DNA from: Propionispira arboris
Lineage (GTDB): Bacteria > Bacillota > Negativicutes > Selenomonadales > Selenomonadaceae
Length of the DNA stretch: 64,000 nucleotides
Assembly (NCBI RefSeq): GCF_900109225.1
Contig: NZ_FNZK01000001.1
Location: 124,001-188,000, forward strand
Direction: 5' to 3'
Positions within the stretch are counted from its first letter, which is position 1; each line of letters opens with the position of its first letter. Below the pieces are notes generated by a model. The model made no database searches and was not told the origin of the DNA. It was given only the letters and a program-made list of their open reading frames with translations. The position numbers and the translations under genes were made by a program. Shown here in pieces: positions 55,905 to 64,000 of this stretch.

Positions 55905-57185
55905 ATGCTGCGCAGATGGCTGCTTATTATAATACTATGTACGATTGGTCTTGTTTTGGCAAGTGCTGTTGCCAAAGCAGCTCCGGCACTTGTTGATACG
56001 GTGCAGGTAGAAGTGCAGGCAGATGGACATTTACCACTTCTAATTCAAAGACGTATGGAAGCTAGTGTACATACGATTGCCGAACAAGTCCTTACTGGGC
56101 ACAATGTAAATGAGGCAATACTGAAACGTATGGAGTATGAACAGCTTATTCGCGAAGTTTTTAATCGAATACTGATAGGTTATACAGTAACAGCGGTACA
56201 GGTTATTCCCGGCAGTGATACGCAGGTAACCGTCAAACTTGTACCATGGGATGATGTAATTAAAAAAATAGATACAACTGTCCAGGTAGAAGGCATGCCG
56301 CCTGAAATAGCGGCATTGGCTTTGCAGGATGTAACTGGTATTGAAAACCTTTTTGAACAAAATATGCTGGGGCTTCCCATTGATGCAGCGGATTGGACGA
56401 ATGGTATTTTAAAAAGCAGCCTCAATTCTTTCATGCAGGAACATTTACCGGAATTCAGGGCTGATTTTGATGTAGAACCAGGAACCGTGGCAAAGGTGAA
56501 AATTGTTCTTTATCCAAAAGTTCCGGTGGTGCGCAATGTCGATTTAGCAATGCGTTCTGAATCCATGCCAAATATACTGCTCTTAAACTATCGGCCGCAA
56601 ATTCAAAAAAAAGCGGATATCATGCTGGGGGTTCCTGTTGATTTTGTCAAACGTCATAATGCATATTTTAATCAAGTCCTTGTAACTTCACTGGATGAAC
56701 AGAAAGATTTCCGTTCGTTTCATGTTAAAACTCATATTGAATTGAATCCCGGTGAAAAAACGTATGTCAAAAGCTATTCAGATACCGAGCGTTATCGTTT
56801 TACCTTGGAAGGATATTTTGATATAAATAGTAAAGAAGATAATACTGCATTTCGTATTCATTTAGGGCGATTTATATCATCACAGGATGAAGTTTTCACA
56901 GAACTTGATTTTTATCCACAGTCTGTTACCTGGAAAGCATTTTATGGGTACGAACGAGAAATGCTGCCAACGGTCAGAATGGGAATGAAATATGACAGTA
57001 ATGCCCATAATGGAGTTTTTCTTTTAAAGAAAAAGTTTGATAATAAATGGCTGTTGCGTTATGAATATGCTTTTGCGGATCAGACAGAAGAAATGGGTCT
57101 GCGTTATAAAATACATGATTTTGTCAGTCTCGAATATATTATGGATGATAAAGACAGCTGGCTCAGGCTTATTGGTAATTTTTAA
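55905..57185 (+). CDS. Predicted outer-membrane protein of unknown function
   Basis: I do not recognise the family of this 426-residue protein. It has a signal peptide (WLLIIILCTIGLVLASAVAKA) and two alpha/beta regions reminiscent of POTRA-like modules (about 30-120 and 120-230). About 150 C-terminal residues of alternating strands follow (ERYRFTLEGYFDINS; TAFRIHLGRFI; VSLEYIMDD) and end WLRLIGNF, with the terminal Phe of a BamA-recognised beta-signal. It lies 36 bases after bamA behind GGAGGAG, so it is co-expressed with the assembly machine. Confidence 0.75.
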   Translation: MLRRWLLIIILCTIGLVLASAVAKAAPALVDTVQVEVQADGHLPLLIQRRMEASVHTIAEQVLTGHNVNEAILKRMEYEQLIREVFNRILIGYTVTAVQVIPGSDTQVTVKLVPWDDVIKKIDTTVQVEGMPPEIAALALQDVTGIENLFEQNMLGLPIDAADWTNGILKSSLNSFMQEHLPEFRADFDVEPGTVAKVKIVLYPKVPVVRNVDLAMRSESMPNILLLNYRPQIQKKADIMLGVPVDFVKRHNAYFNQVLVTSLDEQKDFRSFHVKTHIELNPGEKTYVKSYSDTERYRFTLEGYFDINSKEDNTAFRIHLGRFISSQDEVFTELDFYPQSVTWKAFYGYEREMLPTVRMGMKYDSNAHNGVFLLKKKFDNKWLLRYEYAFADQTEEMGLRYKIHDFVSLEYIMDDKDSWLRLIGNF

Positions 57186-57190
57186 ATTCC

Positions 57191-57219
57191 TTGAATCTCA
57201 AAAAAGAGTTTGTTATAAT
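57191..57219 (+). promoter_or_regulatory. Promoter of the first ompH gene
   Basis: TTGAAT (57191-57196) and TATAAT (57214-57219) are 17 bases apart, about 100 bases before the start codon. It would drive the skp-lpx part of the cluster separately from bamA. Confidence 0.7.
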
Positions 57220-57319
57220 GAAGTTGCTGTTTATTTAGGCAGTTTTTTATTGTAAGGAAAGAACGAAACTATGTTCGTCGTTGATTAATTAAATTCCCGC
57301 AAGGGTAAAGGAGAAAAAC

Positions 57320-57790
57320 ATGATAAAATTTGAAAAAAAACAGGTAAAATTAATTAGTGTTGCAATTGCGTTGGTCTTTGTATTTAGTATTGTAGCAATT
57401 GCTGTATCGCAAACAGGCAGCATGGGGATTGCATCTGCCGCCTCTTCTTCGAATGTTGGTATTGTAGATTATCGTCAGGTTATGTCACAGCATCCAGATC
57501 TTGCTGCTGCTAATACAGAAATGCAGAAAGAAATCGATAGTGCTAAAGCGGATTTTGAATCAAAATCTGCTGGTATGAATGATCAGGAAAAAGCAGCATA
57601 TTATCAGCAAACACAGCAGCGCTTACAAAATAAAGAAAAAGAGCTGATTGAACCGATTCGTACGAAGATCGAAGAAGCCATTAAAAGCATTGCGGATGCC
57701 AAAGGATTATCCGTTGTTTTAGATAAAAGTAATGTAGTTTACGGCGGTCAGGACATTACGGCTGATGTAGTTAAAAAAATTACGAAATAA
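57320..57790 (+). CDS. OmpH/Skp-family periplasmic chaperone (first copy)
   Basis: Small exported chaperone of 156 residues that holds unfolded outer-membrane proteins. A signal/membrane segment (VAIALVFVFSIVAIAVSQ) is followed by the family start VGIVDYRQVMSQHPDL, a long coiled coil (NTEMQKEIDSAKADFESKSAGM, then Gln/Lys-rich helices) and the return strand GLSVVLDKSNVVYGGQDITADVVKKI. AAAGGAG precedes the ATG. It is the first of three related genes in tandem. Confidence 0.9.
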   Translation: MIKFEKKQVKLISVAIALVFVFSIVAIAVSQTGSMGIASAASSSNVGIVDYRQVMSQHPDLAAANTEMQKEIDSAKADFESKSAGMNDQEKAAYYQQTQQRLQNKEKELIEPIRTKIEEAIKSIADAKGLSVVLDKSNVVYGGQDITADVVKKITK

Positions 57791-57821
57791 GAAAAAAAAA
57801 TAGCTTTATTGATGAAACGAT

Positions 57822-57854
57822 AAATACCGAGCCTGGGTGACCGCGCTCGGTATT
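57822..57854 (+). terminator. Hairpin between the first and second ompH genes
   Basis: AAATACCGAGC pairs perfectly with GCTCGGTATTT around an 11-base loop. The T tract is weak (TATTTATT), so it may act as a partial terminator or mRNA stabiliser. Confidence 0.65.
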
Positions 57855-57874
57855 TATTAGGAAGGGTGGGTTTT

Positions 57875-58852
57875 GTGGAAGAACGTAAAAAGAAGATTAT
57901 TGCAGGTTCTTTAACCTTAGTAGTTTTAGCTTTTTTATGTGGACTTTATTGGCAAAACCATAAAGAAACGACTACTGCTGGCAATCTTTCGACGCAAGAC
58001 TATACCATTGGTGTCATTGATTTGAAACAGGCAATGCAAGCTCACCCAAGATACAATGATCTGGTTAAGCTGCGTAAAGAACGCAGTACACTCGCTGCAG
58101 CAGCAGCAGTTAAAACGGATTTTAATCTTGTTAATCCACCACCTGTTATCGATGCGCAGGCATTTGATGATTCTGTAAAGCAGCAAAGTAGTCAGCAAAT
58201 AGAAGAAAATAAAATTAAGCTGAAGCAAACAGTCCTTAATCAGAAAAAGACGTTAGGTGCGTCGGTGGCCGCGCAGCGAGAAGCTGATCTTGAAGCAGTT
58301 CGAGAAAAATATTTAAATGTTATATTTAATTTGCAGCTGCAATATGATAACTTAAAAGCGAACAATGAAGTTAAACAGCAGCTGGCTGCTGATATAGAAG
58401 CAGAACGGCAAAAACGTAATCAAGAACTTGATGCAGTGAATCGACAATATGATAAAAAGATTCAACAGTCATTGCAAGTTTTTATCGCACAAAAACAAAA
58501 AGAACAGCAAGCCTTTGAAGCAGCATTACTGCAGAAAAAACAGCAAGAAGCGGCCGCAAATCGGCAGCAGGCACAAAGTCGTGATGATCAAACTATGAAG
58601 GATCAGGCAATGCCATTTTCGGTAGATGACATCATGCAAAAAAATGAAGCGCTGAATAACAAGGATAAAGAAATAACCCTGTTAGAAGATTTGATCAATC
58701 AAGATATTGCTGGTATTGCAGCGAAAATTGCTATCACCAATCATTTGGAATGTGTCTTTGCCAATGTAGAAGTCAATATTCATGCACTTGATATTACGGA
58801 TGATGTAATCAAAGAATTTCAAACAACCAGGCAGGTCACAAAGAACGAATAA
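57875..58852 (+). CDS. Long OmpH/Skp-related coiled-coil protein (second copy)
   Basis: Exported or membrane-anchored protein of 325 residues, twice the size of normal Skp. A membrane segment (IAGSLTLVVLAFLCGLYW) is followed by an OmpH-like start (TIGVIDLKQAMQAHPRYNDLVKLRKE), a very long Gln/Lys/Ala-rich coiled coil and a C-terminal OmpH-type return (NHLECVFANVEVNIHALDITDDVIKEF). The GTG at 57875 has AGGAAGGG eight bases upstream; a GTG at 57866 overlaps that site. It may act as a longer, membrane-tethered holdase. Function inferred from family and location. Confidence 0.8.
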   Translation: MEERKKKIIAGSLTLVVLAFLCGLYWQNHKETTTAGNLSTQDYTIGVIDLKQAMQAHPRYNDLVKLRKERSTLAAAAAVKTDFNLVNPPPVIDAQAFDDSVKQQSSQQIEENKIKLKQTVLNQKKTLGASVAAQREADLEAVREKYLNVIFNLQLQYDNLKANNEVKQQLAADIEAERQKRNQELDAVNRQYDKKIQQSLQVFIAQKQKEQQAFEAALLQKKQQEAAANRQQAQSRDDQTMKDQAMPFSVDDIMQKNEALNNKDKEITLLEDLINQDIAGIAAKIAITNHLECVFANVEVNIHALDITDDVIKEFQTTRQVTKNE

Positions 58853-58879
58853 AGAAAGCAGAAAAGTGGAGGCACAACA

Positions 58880-59350
58880 ATGAATTTAAATAAGAAATCT
58901 CTATGTGCGCTGCTTATGGTCGGTATTATCGCCATATTTGTCAGCGGCTGTTCAAATACAAAAATGGGGGTAGTTGATACGGAACGTATCATGAAAGAAA
59001 GTCCTCAGATTCAAACAATAACGAAAGCGCAAACTGAACAGTATACGCAAAAACAAAAAGACCTTACGGAAAAACTGCAAAATGATAAAGCGAATATGTC
59101 AGATGCAGATTATCAAAAATCCGTTAATGCAGCAAAAGCAGAACTTAGTGGCATGGAAAGCCAATTTAATTCTGAACTCAAAACTACGATTGATAAAGCT
59201 ATGGCAGATGTAAGCAAAGAAAAAGACTTATCTGCAGTCGTGATGAAAGATCTTGTACAAACAAATCAGATGGGTCAACCGACAAAAGAACAGTTTGTTA
59301 TTCAGGGTGGTATAGATATTACCGATGACCTGATCCAAAAATTACAATAG
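58880..59350 (+). CDS. OmpH/Skp-family lipoprotein (third copy)
   Basis: Lipid-anchored OmpH-like protein of 156 residues. The signal ends in a lipobox, IFVSGC (Cys24), then MGVVDTERIMKESPQIQTITKAQTEQYTQ opens the OmpH-like coiled coil, which returns with LSAVVMKDLVQTN and GGIDITDDLIQKL. It is the only lipoprotein of the three. AGTGGAGG precedes the ATG. It is probably co-transcribed with lpxD, 18 bases downstream. Confidence 0.88.
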   Translation: MNLNKKSLCALLMVGIIAIFVSGCSNTKMGVVDTERIMKESPQIQTITKAQTEQYTQKQKDLTEKLQNDKANMSDADYQKSVNAAKAELSGMESQFNSELKTTIDKAMADVSKEKDLSAVVMKDLVQTNQMGQPTKEQFVIQGGIDITDDLIQKLQ

Positions 59351-59368
59351 TAAAAGAGGGAGTTTCTT

Positions 59369-60394
59369 TTGGAAAAAACATTAGCAGAAATTGCTCATAT
59401 TGTAAATGGGAAGATTATAGGCAGCGGTAATATAACGATCACGGGAGTAACGAATATTGCTTTAGCTGGAGAACATGATATTACTTTTGCGGTCGAACCG
59501 CATCTACAAGAAGCAGAAAATTGTAATGCCGGTGCTGTTTTATTGCCAAATACGATTACTGACTTTGCTAAAACTGCGATTTGTGTTGAAGAACCAAGGG
59601 CCGCATTTACAAAACTTCTTGAAGTATTTAATCCACCGCTTACCATCCGCCGGGGAATCAGTGAACAGGCGTTTGTTGGTCAAGACGTAAAGCTTGGTGA
59701 AAATGTTTCAATTATGCCATTTGCTGTTGTGGATGATCATGCAATCATTGGCAACAATGTAATTTTATATCCGCATACCTATATCGGACAACATGTAAAA
59801 ATTGGTGATGAGAGTCTGCTTTATTCGAATGTGACCATTCGTGAATTTTGTCAAATTGGTAAACGGGTTATTATTCACAGCAGTACAGTAATAGGTGCTG
59901 ATGGTTTTGGCTATATTACGAAAGACGGCAAGCATTCTAAAGTACCGCAGGTGGGTAATGTTCGGATTGAAGATGATGTCGAAATCGGCGCGCATGTGGG
60001 CATTGATCGAGCTACTACGGGATCGACCATTATTGGACAGGGAACAAAGATTGATAATCTGGTACATATCGGACACAATTGTGAAATCGGCGCCAATAAC
60101 CTGATTGTTGCACAAACGGGCATTGCCGGATCGACAATTGTCGGCCGCAATGTAACATTTGGTGGTCAAACTGGGTGTGTTGGACATATTCATATTGGCG
60201 ATAACACTGTTTTGGCCGCTCGTTCGGGACCAATCAGTGATATTCCAGCTAATGTGTTTTATGCAGGCTTTCCGGCGCGGCCGCACCAAGAATGGCTGCG
60301 AAACCAAGTCGCATCGAAACGTTTGCCGGAAATGATGAAAACGATTCGAGATCTCGAAAAACGATTGAAAAAACTTGAACAAGATAAATGTTGA
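59369..60394 (+). CDS. lpxD: UDP-3-O-acylglucosamine N-acyltransferase LpxD
   Basis: Adds the N-linked acyl chain in lipid A synthesis (cytoplasm). 341 residues, close to E. coli LpxD. The N-terminal uridine-binding domain is followed by hexapeptide repeats forming a left-handed beta-helix ([17 protein letters not shown] and many IG-x4 repeats) with the catalytic His in HIGHNCEIG (His236), and a C-terminal helix. The TTG start at 59369 has GAGGGAG six bases upstream. Confidence 0.96.
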   Translation: MEKTLAEIAHIVNGKIIGSGNITITGVTNIALAGEHDITFAVEPHLQEAENCNAGAVLLPNTITDFAKTAICVEEPRAAFTKLLEVFNPPLTIRRGISEQAFVGQDVKLGENVSIMPFAVVDDHAIIGNNVILYPHTYIGQHVKIGDESLLYSNVTIREFCQIGKRVIIHSSTVIGADGFGYITKDGKHSKVPQVGNVRIEDDVEIGAHVGIDRATTGSTIIGQGTKIDNLVHIGHNCEIGANNLIVAQTGIAGSTIVGRNVTFGGQTGCVGHIHIGDNTVLAARSGPISDIPANVFYAGFPARPHQEWLRNQVASKRLPEMMKTIRDLEKRLKKLEQDKC

Positions 60395-60412
60395 TTGTTT
60401 TAAGGCAATCAT

Positions 60413-60445
60413 AAAAGAGACTGCGGGCATAGGGCAGTCTCTTTT
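60413..60445 (+). terminator. Hairpin terminator after lpxD
   Basis: AAAAGAGACTGC pairs with GCAGTCTCTTTT around a nine-base loop; A and T tracts flank both sides, so it could act in either direction. Confidence 0.75.
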
Positions 60446-60475
60446 ATGATTATAATTGGAGAAAGGATAGGTCTT

Positions 60476-61093
60476 ATGCAAAAATCCATACTGATTATGA
60501 TTGTTTGTCTGGGGATTTTTTCACAGGCGAGTGCGGCACCTGCTACTACGGGAACTACCGGAAATATTGATACACCATCCGCGGATGTTTTAAGACCCGG
60601 GCAGGCATCTGCTGCGTATTATAAACTAAACGAAGGAAACGATCTCACTTTTGGGATAAACATCGCGAAAAACCTTGAATTGAGTGGAGCCAGACAGGAA
60701 TATAAACATACAGCGGCTGAGACCTGTCTGAATCTAAAATATGGTGTACTGCATGAGGGCATATTGACCCCTGGTGTGGCCGTGGGGATTGAAGATATAA
60801 CCAATCAGAAAGAACAGACGGTGTATGCCGTTATAAGCAAAGGACTGCCGCTGGGTATGCGAGTACATGCGGGAGTTGGCAATGGTCATTATGATGGACT
60901 GTTTTTTGCTGTTGAAAAAAAACTGATTCCAATGTCAATTGGTGGTGTTTTTCCAGATACATCTTTAATTATTGAACATGATGGACATGCCATGAATTAT
61001 GGACTTCGAATGTCTATTGCCGCTGGCTTGAAAGTCGATGCTGGCTGGCGTGACAATTCGTCTTATATTGGTTTCACCTATAACTGTTATTGA
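60476..61093 (+). CDS. YjbH-like predicted outer-membrane barrel protein
   Basis: Exported protein of 205 residues: signal peptide to about ASAAP, then TTGNIDTPSADVLRPGQASAAYY, which resembles the opening of YjbH-type outer-membrane proteins, and repeated amphipathic strands (DLTFGINIAKNLELSGARQEY; GLFFAVEKKLIPMSIGG; SSYIGFTYNCY). It probably forms a small barrel in the outer membrane. It sits between lpxD and the LpxL-type acyltransferase, so a role in polysaccharide or LPS envelope functions is possible but unproven. GAAAGGATAGG precedes the ATG at 60476. Confidence 0.7.
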   Translation: MQKSILIMIVCLGIFSQASAAPATTGTTGNIDTPSADVLRPGQASAAYYKLNEGNDLTFGINIAKNLELSGARQEYKHTAAETCLNLKYGVLHEGILTPGVAVGIEDITNQKEQTVYAVISKGLPLGMRVHAGVGNGHYDGLFFAVEKKLIPMSIGGVFPDTSLIIEHDGHAMNYGLRMSIAAGLKVDAGWRDNSSYIGFTYNCY

Positions 61094-61127
61094 TAAGTAT
61101 GCTTAAATTAAAGCTGGGGATGATAAA

Positions 61128-61991
61128 ATGAGTTATTATATAAGTAAAATTTTCAGCCATATTATTTGTCTGCTGCCAAATAGTGTGAATCGCAGTATCG
61201 GCAGCTTTCTTGGCGAATTGACATGGCTGCTGGTCCCTAAAAAAAGAAAAAGGATGGCAGTTCGTAATATTCTACAATGTTTACATGTTGCACCGGCAGA
61301 AGCTGCACAAATTGCCAAAAAGAGCTGGACGCGCTTTGGCAGAATGATTATTGATATTTTGCTGTATCCAAAAATTAAGCAGAATATTAATCGTTATGCA
61401 GTGATTGAGGGCCGGGAATATTTAGAAGAAGCACTTGCTCTGGGACGGGGCGGTATTATTGCTACAGCACATAGCGGAAACTGGGAACTTCTCGGCGGTG
61501 CATTAGCCAGTAATGGATTTCCCCTTGTTGGCGTTGCTCAAAAACAAACACATAAGAATATGGATCGCTTTATTAATGAATATCGTGAATTGATAGGCAT
61601 GCATGTCACGTATAAAACCGGAGTGCGAGAAATGATTCAAATGCTTGGACAAGGCTGGCTGATCGGACTGTTAATGGATCAGGATGCTGGATCAAAAGGA
61701 ATAATTGCCAAGTTCTTTAATCGGGATACTGCTTGTGTACAGGGCCCGGCATCACTGGCAAGATTCAAAAATGCACCGATTTTACCTGTATTTATTACGG
61801 AAAATAAAGATGGTTTACATACGATACATATTTATAAAGCTCTTTTTGTAAATCAAACCAAGAATAAACAGGACGATATTGCCAAAATGACAGCGCAATT
61901 AACAAATATAATTGAAAAACATATTCAAAACTATCCAGAAGAATGGTTTTGGCTGCATGATCGCTGGAAATCAGTTGAAAAACGTGACTAA
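61128..61991 (+). CDS. lpxL: Lipid A biosynthesis acyltransferase, LpxL/HtrB type
   Basis: Inner-membrane acyltransferase of 287 residues that adds a secondary acyl chain to the lipid A precursor. The catalytic HX4E motif is HSGNWE (His115, Glu120), with LIGLLMDQDAGSKGIIAKFFNRDTACVQGPASLARF and the C-terminal NYPEEWFWLHDRWK typical of the LpxL family. The paralogue LpxM or a phospholipid acyltransferase are alternatives. It lies 34 bases after the YjbH-like gene. Confidence 0.88.
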   Translation: MSYYISKIFSHIICLLPNSVNRSIGSFLGELTWLLVPKKRKRMAVRNILQCLHVAPAEAAQIAKKSWTRFGRMIIDILLYPKIKQNINRYAVIEGREYLEEALALGRGGIIATAHSGNWELLGGALASNGFPLVGVAQKQTHKNMDRFINEYRELIGMHVTYKTGVREMIQMLGQGWLIGLLMDQDAGSKGIIAKFFNRDTACVQGPASLARFKNAPILPVFITENKDGLHTIHIYKALFVNQTKNKQDDIAKMTAQLTNIIEKHIQNYPEEWFWLHDRWKSVEKRD

Positions 61992-62077
61992 AACCCAGAT
62001 ATTTTTTTGAATACTTGCAGGAATCGATAATATTTTGTAAAATAGACGAAGGCTATCATGTCAGGAGGATATTTTTT

Positions 62078-62902
62078 ATGCAATACCAAACCACAATTGC
62101 AAAAGACGTGACATATACGGGTAATGGTTTACACTCAGGCCGGAAAGTTACCATTACGTTAAAACCGGCTCCGGTGGATACAGGTATCGTGTTCATTCGT
62201 GTTGATCTTGATGGATTGCCAAGAATAGCAGCTATTTCAGACAATGTCACATCGACCATAAGAGCGACAACGATTGCGGAGAATGATGTAAAAGTATTCA
62301 CAATCGAACATCTCTTATCGGCTTTACATGCTGCCCGGATTGATAACTCTTTTATTGAGATCAATGCGGAAGAGCCGCCGGTAGGAGATGGCAGTGCGCT
62401 CATCTTTTTTGATTTAATACATAAAACGGGGATCAAAGAACAATCTGCCTATCGCAAAGAAATTATTATTGATAAAGTGTATCGGATTGATGATGATAAG
62501 CGATTTGTGATGGTGCTGCCTTATGACGGTTTTCGCGTGAGCTTTACATCAATCAATCCGCATCGCTTGATTGGTACGCAATATGTTGACTTTACCATTG
62601 ATACATTGACTTACCAGCAAGAAATTGCTCCGGCCCGGACGATTGCGTATGAAAAAGAAGTGGCCGAACTGGAAAAAATGGGACTTGGCTTAGGCGGTAC
62701 ATTAGAGAATGTCATTGTTTATAATGATGAAGGCTGGCTCAATAAGCTTCGGTATGAAGATGAACTTGTCCGCCATAAGGTTCTGGATGTTATCGGTGAC
62801 CTGCGGCTCGCCGGGATTATCCGCGGTCATGTCATAGCAGTACAATCAGGACATGCCTTAAATGCCCGACTGGCAAAAAAAATTACCGCTGCATTTAAAT
62901 AA
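62078..62902 (+). CDS. lpxC: UDP-3-O-acyl-N-acetylglucosamine deacetylase LpxC
   Basis: Zinc-dependent deacetylase catalysing the committed step of lipid A synthesis. 274 residues. Zinc ligands are His78 (TIEHLLSALHA), His233 and Asp237 (RHKVLDVIGD), and the catalytic His259 is in QSGHALN. ATG at 62078 has AGGAGG nine bases upstream; the longer frame from 62015 has no ribosome site. It precedes fabZ and lpxA as in other Negativicutes. Confidence 0.97.
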   Translation: MQYQTTIAKDVTYTGNGLHSGRKVTITLKPAPVDTGIVFIRVDLDGLPRIAAISDNVTSTIRATTIAENDVKVFTIEHLLSALHAARIDNSFIEINAEEPPVGDGSALIFFDLIHKTGIKEQSAYRKEIIIDKVYRIDDDKRFVMVLPYDGFRVSFTSINPHRLIGTQYVDFTIDTLTYQQEIAPARTIAYEKEVAELEKMGLGLGGTLENVIVYNDEGWLNKLRYEDELVRHKVLDVIGDLRLAGIIRGHVIAVQSGHALNARLAKKITAAFK

Positions 62903-62976
62903 AAAGATTTTCAAAATATACAGGTGAGAAGAAACTTAAACTTTATAAGTTCTAGATGAAAGAGAGGAAATACAAT

Positions 62977-63420
62977 ATGATTTTATCTGTAACTGATATA
63001 CAAAAAATATTACCACACCGTCCACCATTCCTTTTGGTAGATCGGATTATTGAACTAGAGCCGATGAAACGTGCCGTTGGTATAAAGAATGTAACCATGA
63101 TGGAACCACATTTTCGCGGGCACTTTCCTGGCAATCCAATTATGCCGGGCGTACTAATCTTAGAGGCTATGGCACAGGTTGGTGGTGTGGCGATGCTTTA
63201 CCCGGATGAAAACCGCGGAAAACTAGCATTGTTTGGTGCGATGGATAATGTGAAATTTAAAAAGCCTGTTGTGCCGGGCGATCAGCTTGTCATGAAAGCG
63301 GAACTGATTAAAATGCGTGGCTATATTGGGAAAATACATGCAGAAGCATTTGTCGATGATCAGCTGGCGGCACAGGCAGATTTTACATTCGCCCTTAAAA
63401 AACCGGCAAATGAACAGTAA
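62977..63420 (+). CDS. fabZ: (3R)-hydroxyacyl-ACP dehydratase FabZ
   Basis: Hotdog-fold dehydratase of 147 residues that supplies the fatty acid cycle and balances lipid A with phospholipid synthesis. The active-site His49 and Glu63 lie in [19 protein letters not shown], preceded by [16 protein letters not shown] at 62977 follows AGAGAGG; a longer frame from 62956 is rejected. The lpxC-fabZ-lpxA order is the common diderm one. Confidence 0.97.
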   Translation: MILSVTDIQKILPHRPPFLLVDRIIELEPMKRAVGIKNVTMMEPHFRGHFPGNPIMPGVLILEAMAQVGGVAMLYPDENRGKLALFGAMDNVKFKKPVVPGDQLVMKAELIKMRGYIGKIHAEAFVDDQLAAQADFTFALKKPANEQ

Positions 63421-63508
63421 ATCAGCTGGGTTTTTGTGTATGCCTTAGCTAAAGATCGATTTTTGCTGAATTATAGGTAAATTTGACTAAATTCTACAGG
63501 TGGAATTT

Positions 63509-63568
63509 ATGATGAACAATTGGATTATAAAATTAGATGCAGTTATCATCAAGATAGCTGCTATGTGA
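63509..63568 (+). CDS. Possible 19-residue small protein before lpxA
   Basis: The frame MMNNWIIKLDAVIIKIAAM starts at 63509 a few bases after AGGTGG. The peptide is hydrophobic and amphipathic. It lies in the 205-base gap between fabZ and lpxA, where TTGACT (63483) and TATGAT (63508) may form a weak promoter with a 19-base spacer. It may be only a chance frame. Confidence 0.2.
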   Translation: MMNNWIIKLDAVIIKIAAM

Positions 63569-63625
63569 AAAAATAATGCGCTGGGATACTAGCGGGGCTG
63601 AGAAGCTTAAGGAGTTGAAATACGA

Positions 63626-64000
63626 ATGATATCAAACAACAAGGTCGTTGCTTATATACATGACACTGCTGTGATTCATCCAGGGGCTCGTATTGGGAAA
63701 AATGTGCAAATTGGGCCTTATGCAGTAATTGGTGAAAATGTTATAATTGACGAAGGTACTAAAATAGGTCCGCATGTAGTTATTACCGGCTGGACAAGTA
63801 TTGGAAAAAATTGTGTGATTTTTCAGGGGGCTTCGATCGGTGAAGAACCGCAGGATCTTAAGTTTGCTGGTGAAAAATCTTATGTATTTATTGGGGATCG
63901 TACCAAAATCCGCGAATGTGCCACCGTACATCGTGCGACGGGTGAAGGCGAAGAGACTCGTATTGGTACAGACTGTCTTATGATGGCTTACACGCATGTT
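63626..64000 (+). CDS. lpxA: UDP-N-acetylglucosamine acyltransferase LpxA (3' truncated by window edge)
   Basis: First enzyme of lipid A synthesis. The 125 visible residues form hexapeptide beta-helix repeats ([32 protein letters not shown]) and the LpxA hallmark [34 protein letters not shown]. The catalytic His, equivalent to E. coli His125, probably lies in AYTHV at the very end. AAGGAG at 63609-63614 fixes the ATG at 63626. The frame is open at the window end. Confidence 0.95.
   Translation, partial: MISNNKVVAYIHDTAVIHPGARIGKNVQIGPYAVIGENVIIDEGTKIGPHVVITGWTSIGKNCVIFQGASIGEEPQDLKFAGEKSYVFIGDRTKIRECATVHRATGEGEETRIGTDCLMMAYTHV

Noticed and set aside
1-64000. CRISPR arrays, tRNA or rRNA genes, insertion sequences, prophage
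   Set aside because: No regular repeats with spacers, cloverleaf-like genes, transposase motifs or phage genes were seen; many frames on the opposite strand are shadows of the genes listed.

Overview
The window comes from a Gram-negative-type (diderm) member of the Firmicutes, most likely a motile Negativicutes (Sporomusa/Selenomonas/Veillonella relatives). The DNA is low-GC with strong AGGAGG-type ribosome binding sites and Firmicutes-style regulators (YesM/YesN two-component pair, PRD/BglG-type activator, Mbl next to flgF/flgG). It also encodes an outer membrane: lpxD, lpxC, lpxA, an LpxL-type acyltransferase, BamA, TamB, TolC, MlaEFD, several OmpH/Skp proteins, and flagellar L- and P-ring proteins. 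No rRNA, tRNA, CRISPR array, insertion sequence or prophage was seen. All genes except mutY lie on the + strand.

Layout. (1) 1-7925: an arabino-oligosaccharide locus: two ABC sugar permeases (the first cut by the window edge), a GH51 alpha-L-arabinofuranosidase, a sensor kinase/AraC-type response regulator pair and the MsmX/UgpC-type ATPase. (2) 8019-21180: a sulfur assimilation region: siroheme sulfite reductase, sulfate ABC transporter (CysP, T, W, A), a dissimilatory-type APS reductase (AprA/AprB) used in an assimilatory setting, ATP sulfurylase CysD/CysN, then a polar amino-acid (probably cystine/cysteine) ABC importer. Two of its promoters are near copies of each other. A strong 20-bp RNA-like stem lies between the first two transcripts. 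(3) 21180-25197: a GldA-like dehydrogenase and succinyl-CoA synthetase sucCD. (4) 25451-31816: a PRD regulator with an ascorbate-family PTS (EIIA, EIIB, EIIC), a SIS sugar-phosphate isomerase, a DapA/NanA-family aldolase and a KDPG aldolase; together they look like a sugar-acid pathway of unknown substrate. (5) 31941-33080: mutY on the minus strand. (6) 33147-39513: mbl, flgF, flgG, flgA, flgH, flgI, flgJ, with two sigma-28-like promoters. (7) 39630-64000: an envelope block: AMIN/NAGPA protein, a small secreted lipoyl-like protein, an S55-type peptidase with permuted catalytic motifs, mlaEFD, tolC, tamB, an alternative sigma factor with an adjacent membrane protein, bamA, a new predicted outer-membrane protein, three OmpH/Skp-like genes, lpxD, a YjbH-like protein, an LpxL-type acyltransferase, lpxC, fabZ and the start of lpxA.

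How the parts work together. The sulfur genes would import sulfate, activate it to APS (CysDN), reduce APS directly to sulfite (AprBA) and reduce sulfite to sulfide, with no APS kinase or PAPS reductase in the window. The final block makes lipid A, inserts outer-membrane proteins, moves phospholipids between membranes and builds the flagellar bushings that cross the outer membrane. It matches the conserved outer-membrane gene cluster known from Negativicutes. The items most worth a second look are the structured RNA near 9.1 kb, the orphan PTS/aldolase pathway, the sigma factor/membrane protein pair between tamB and bamA, the permuted S55 protein and the predicted outer-membrane protein after bamA.
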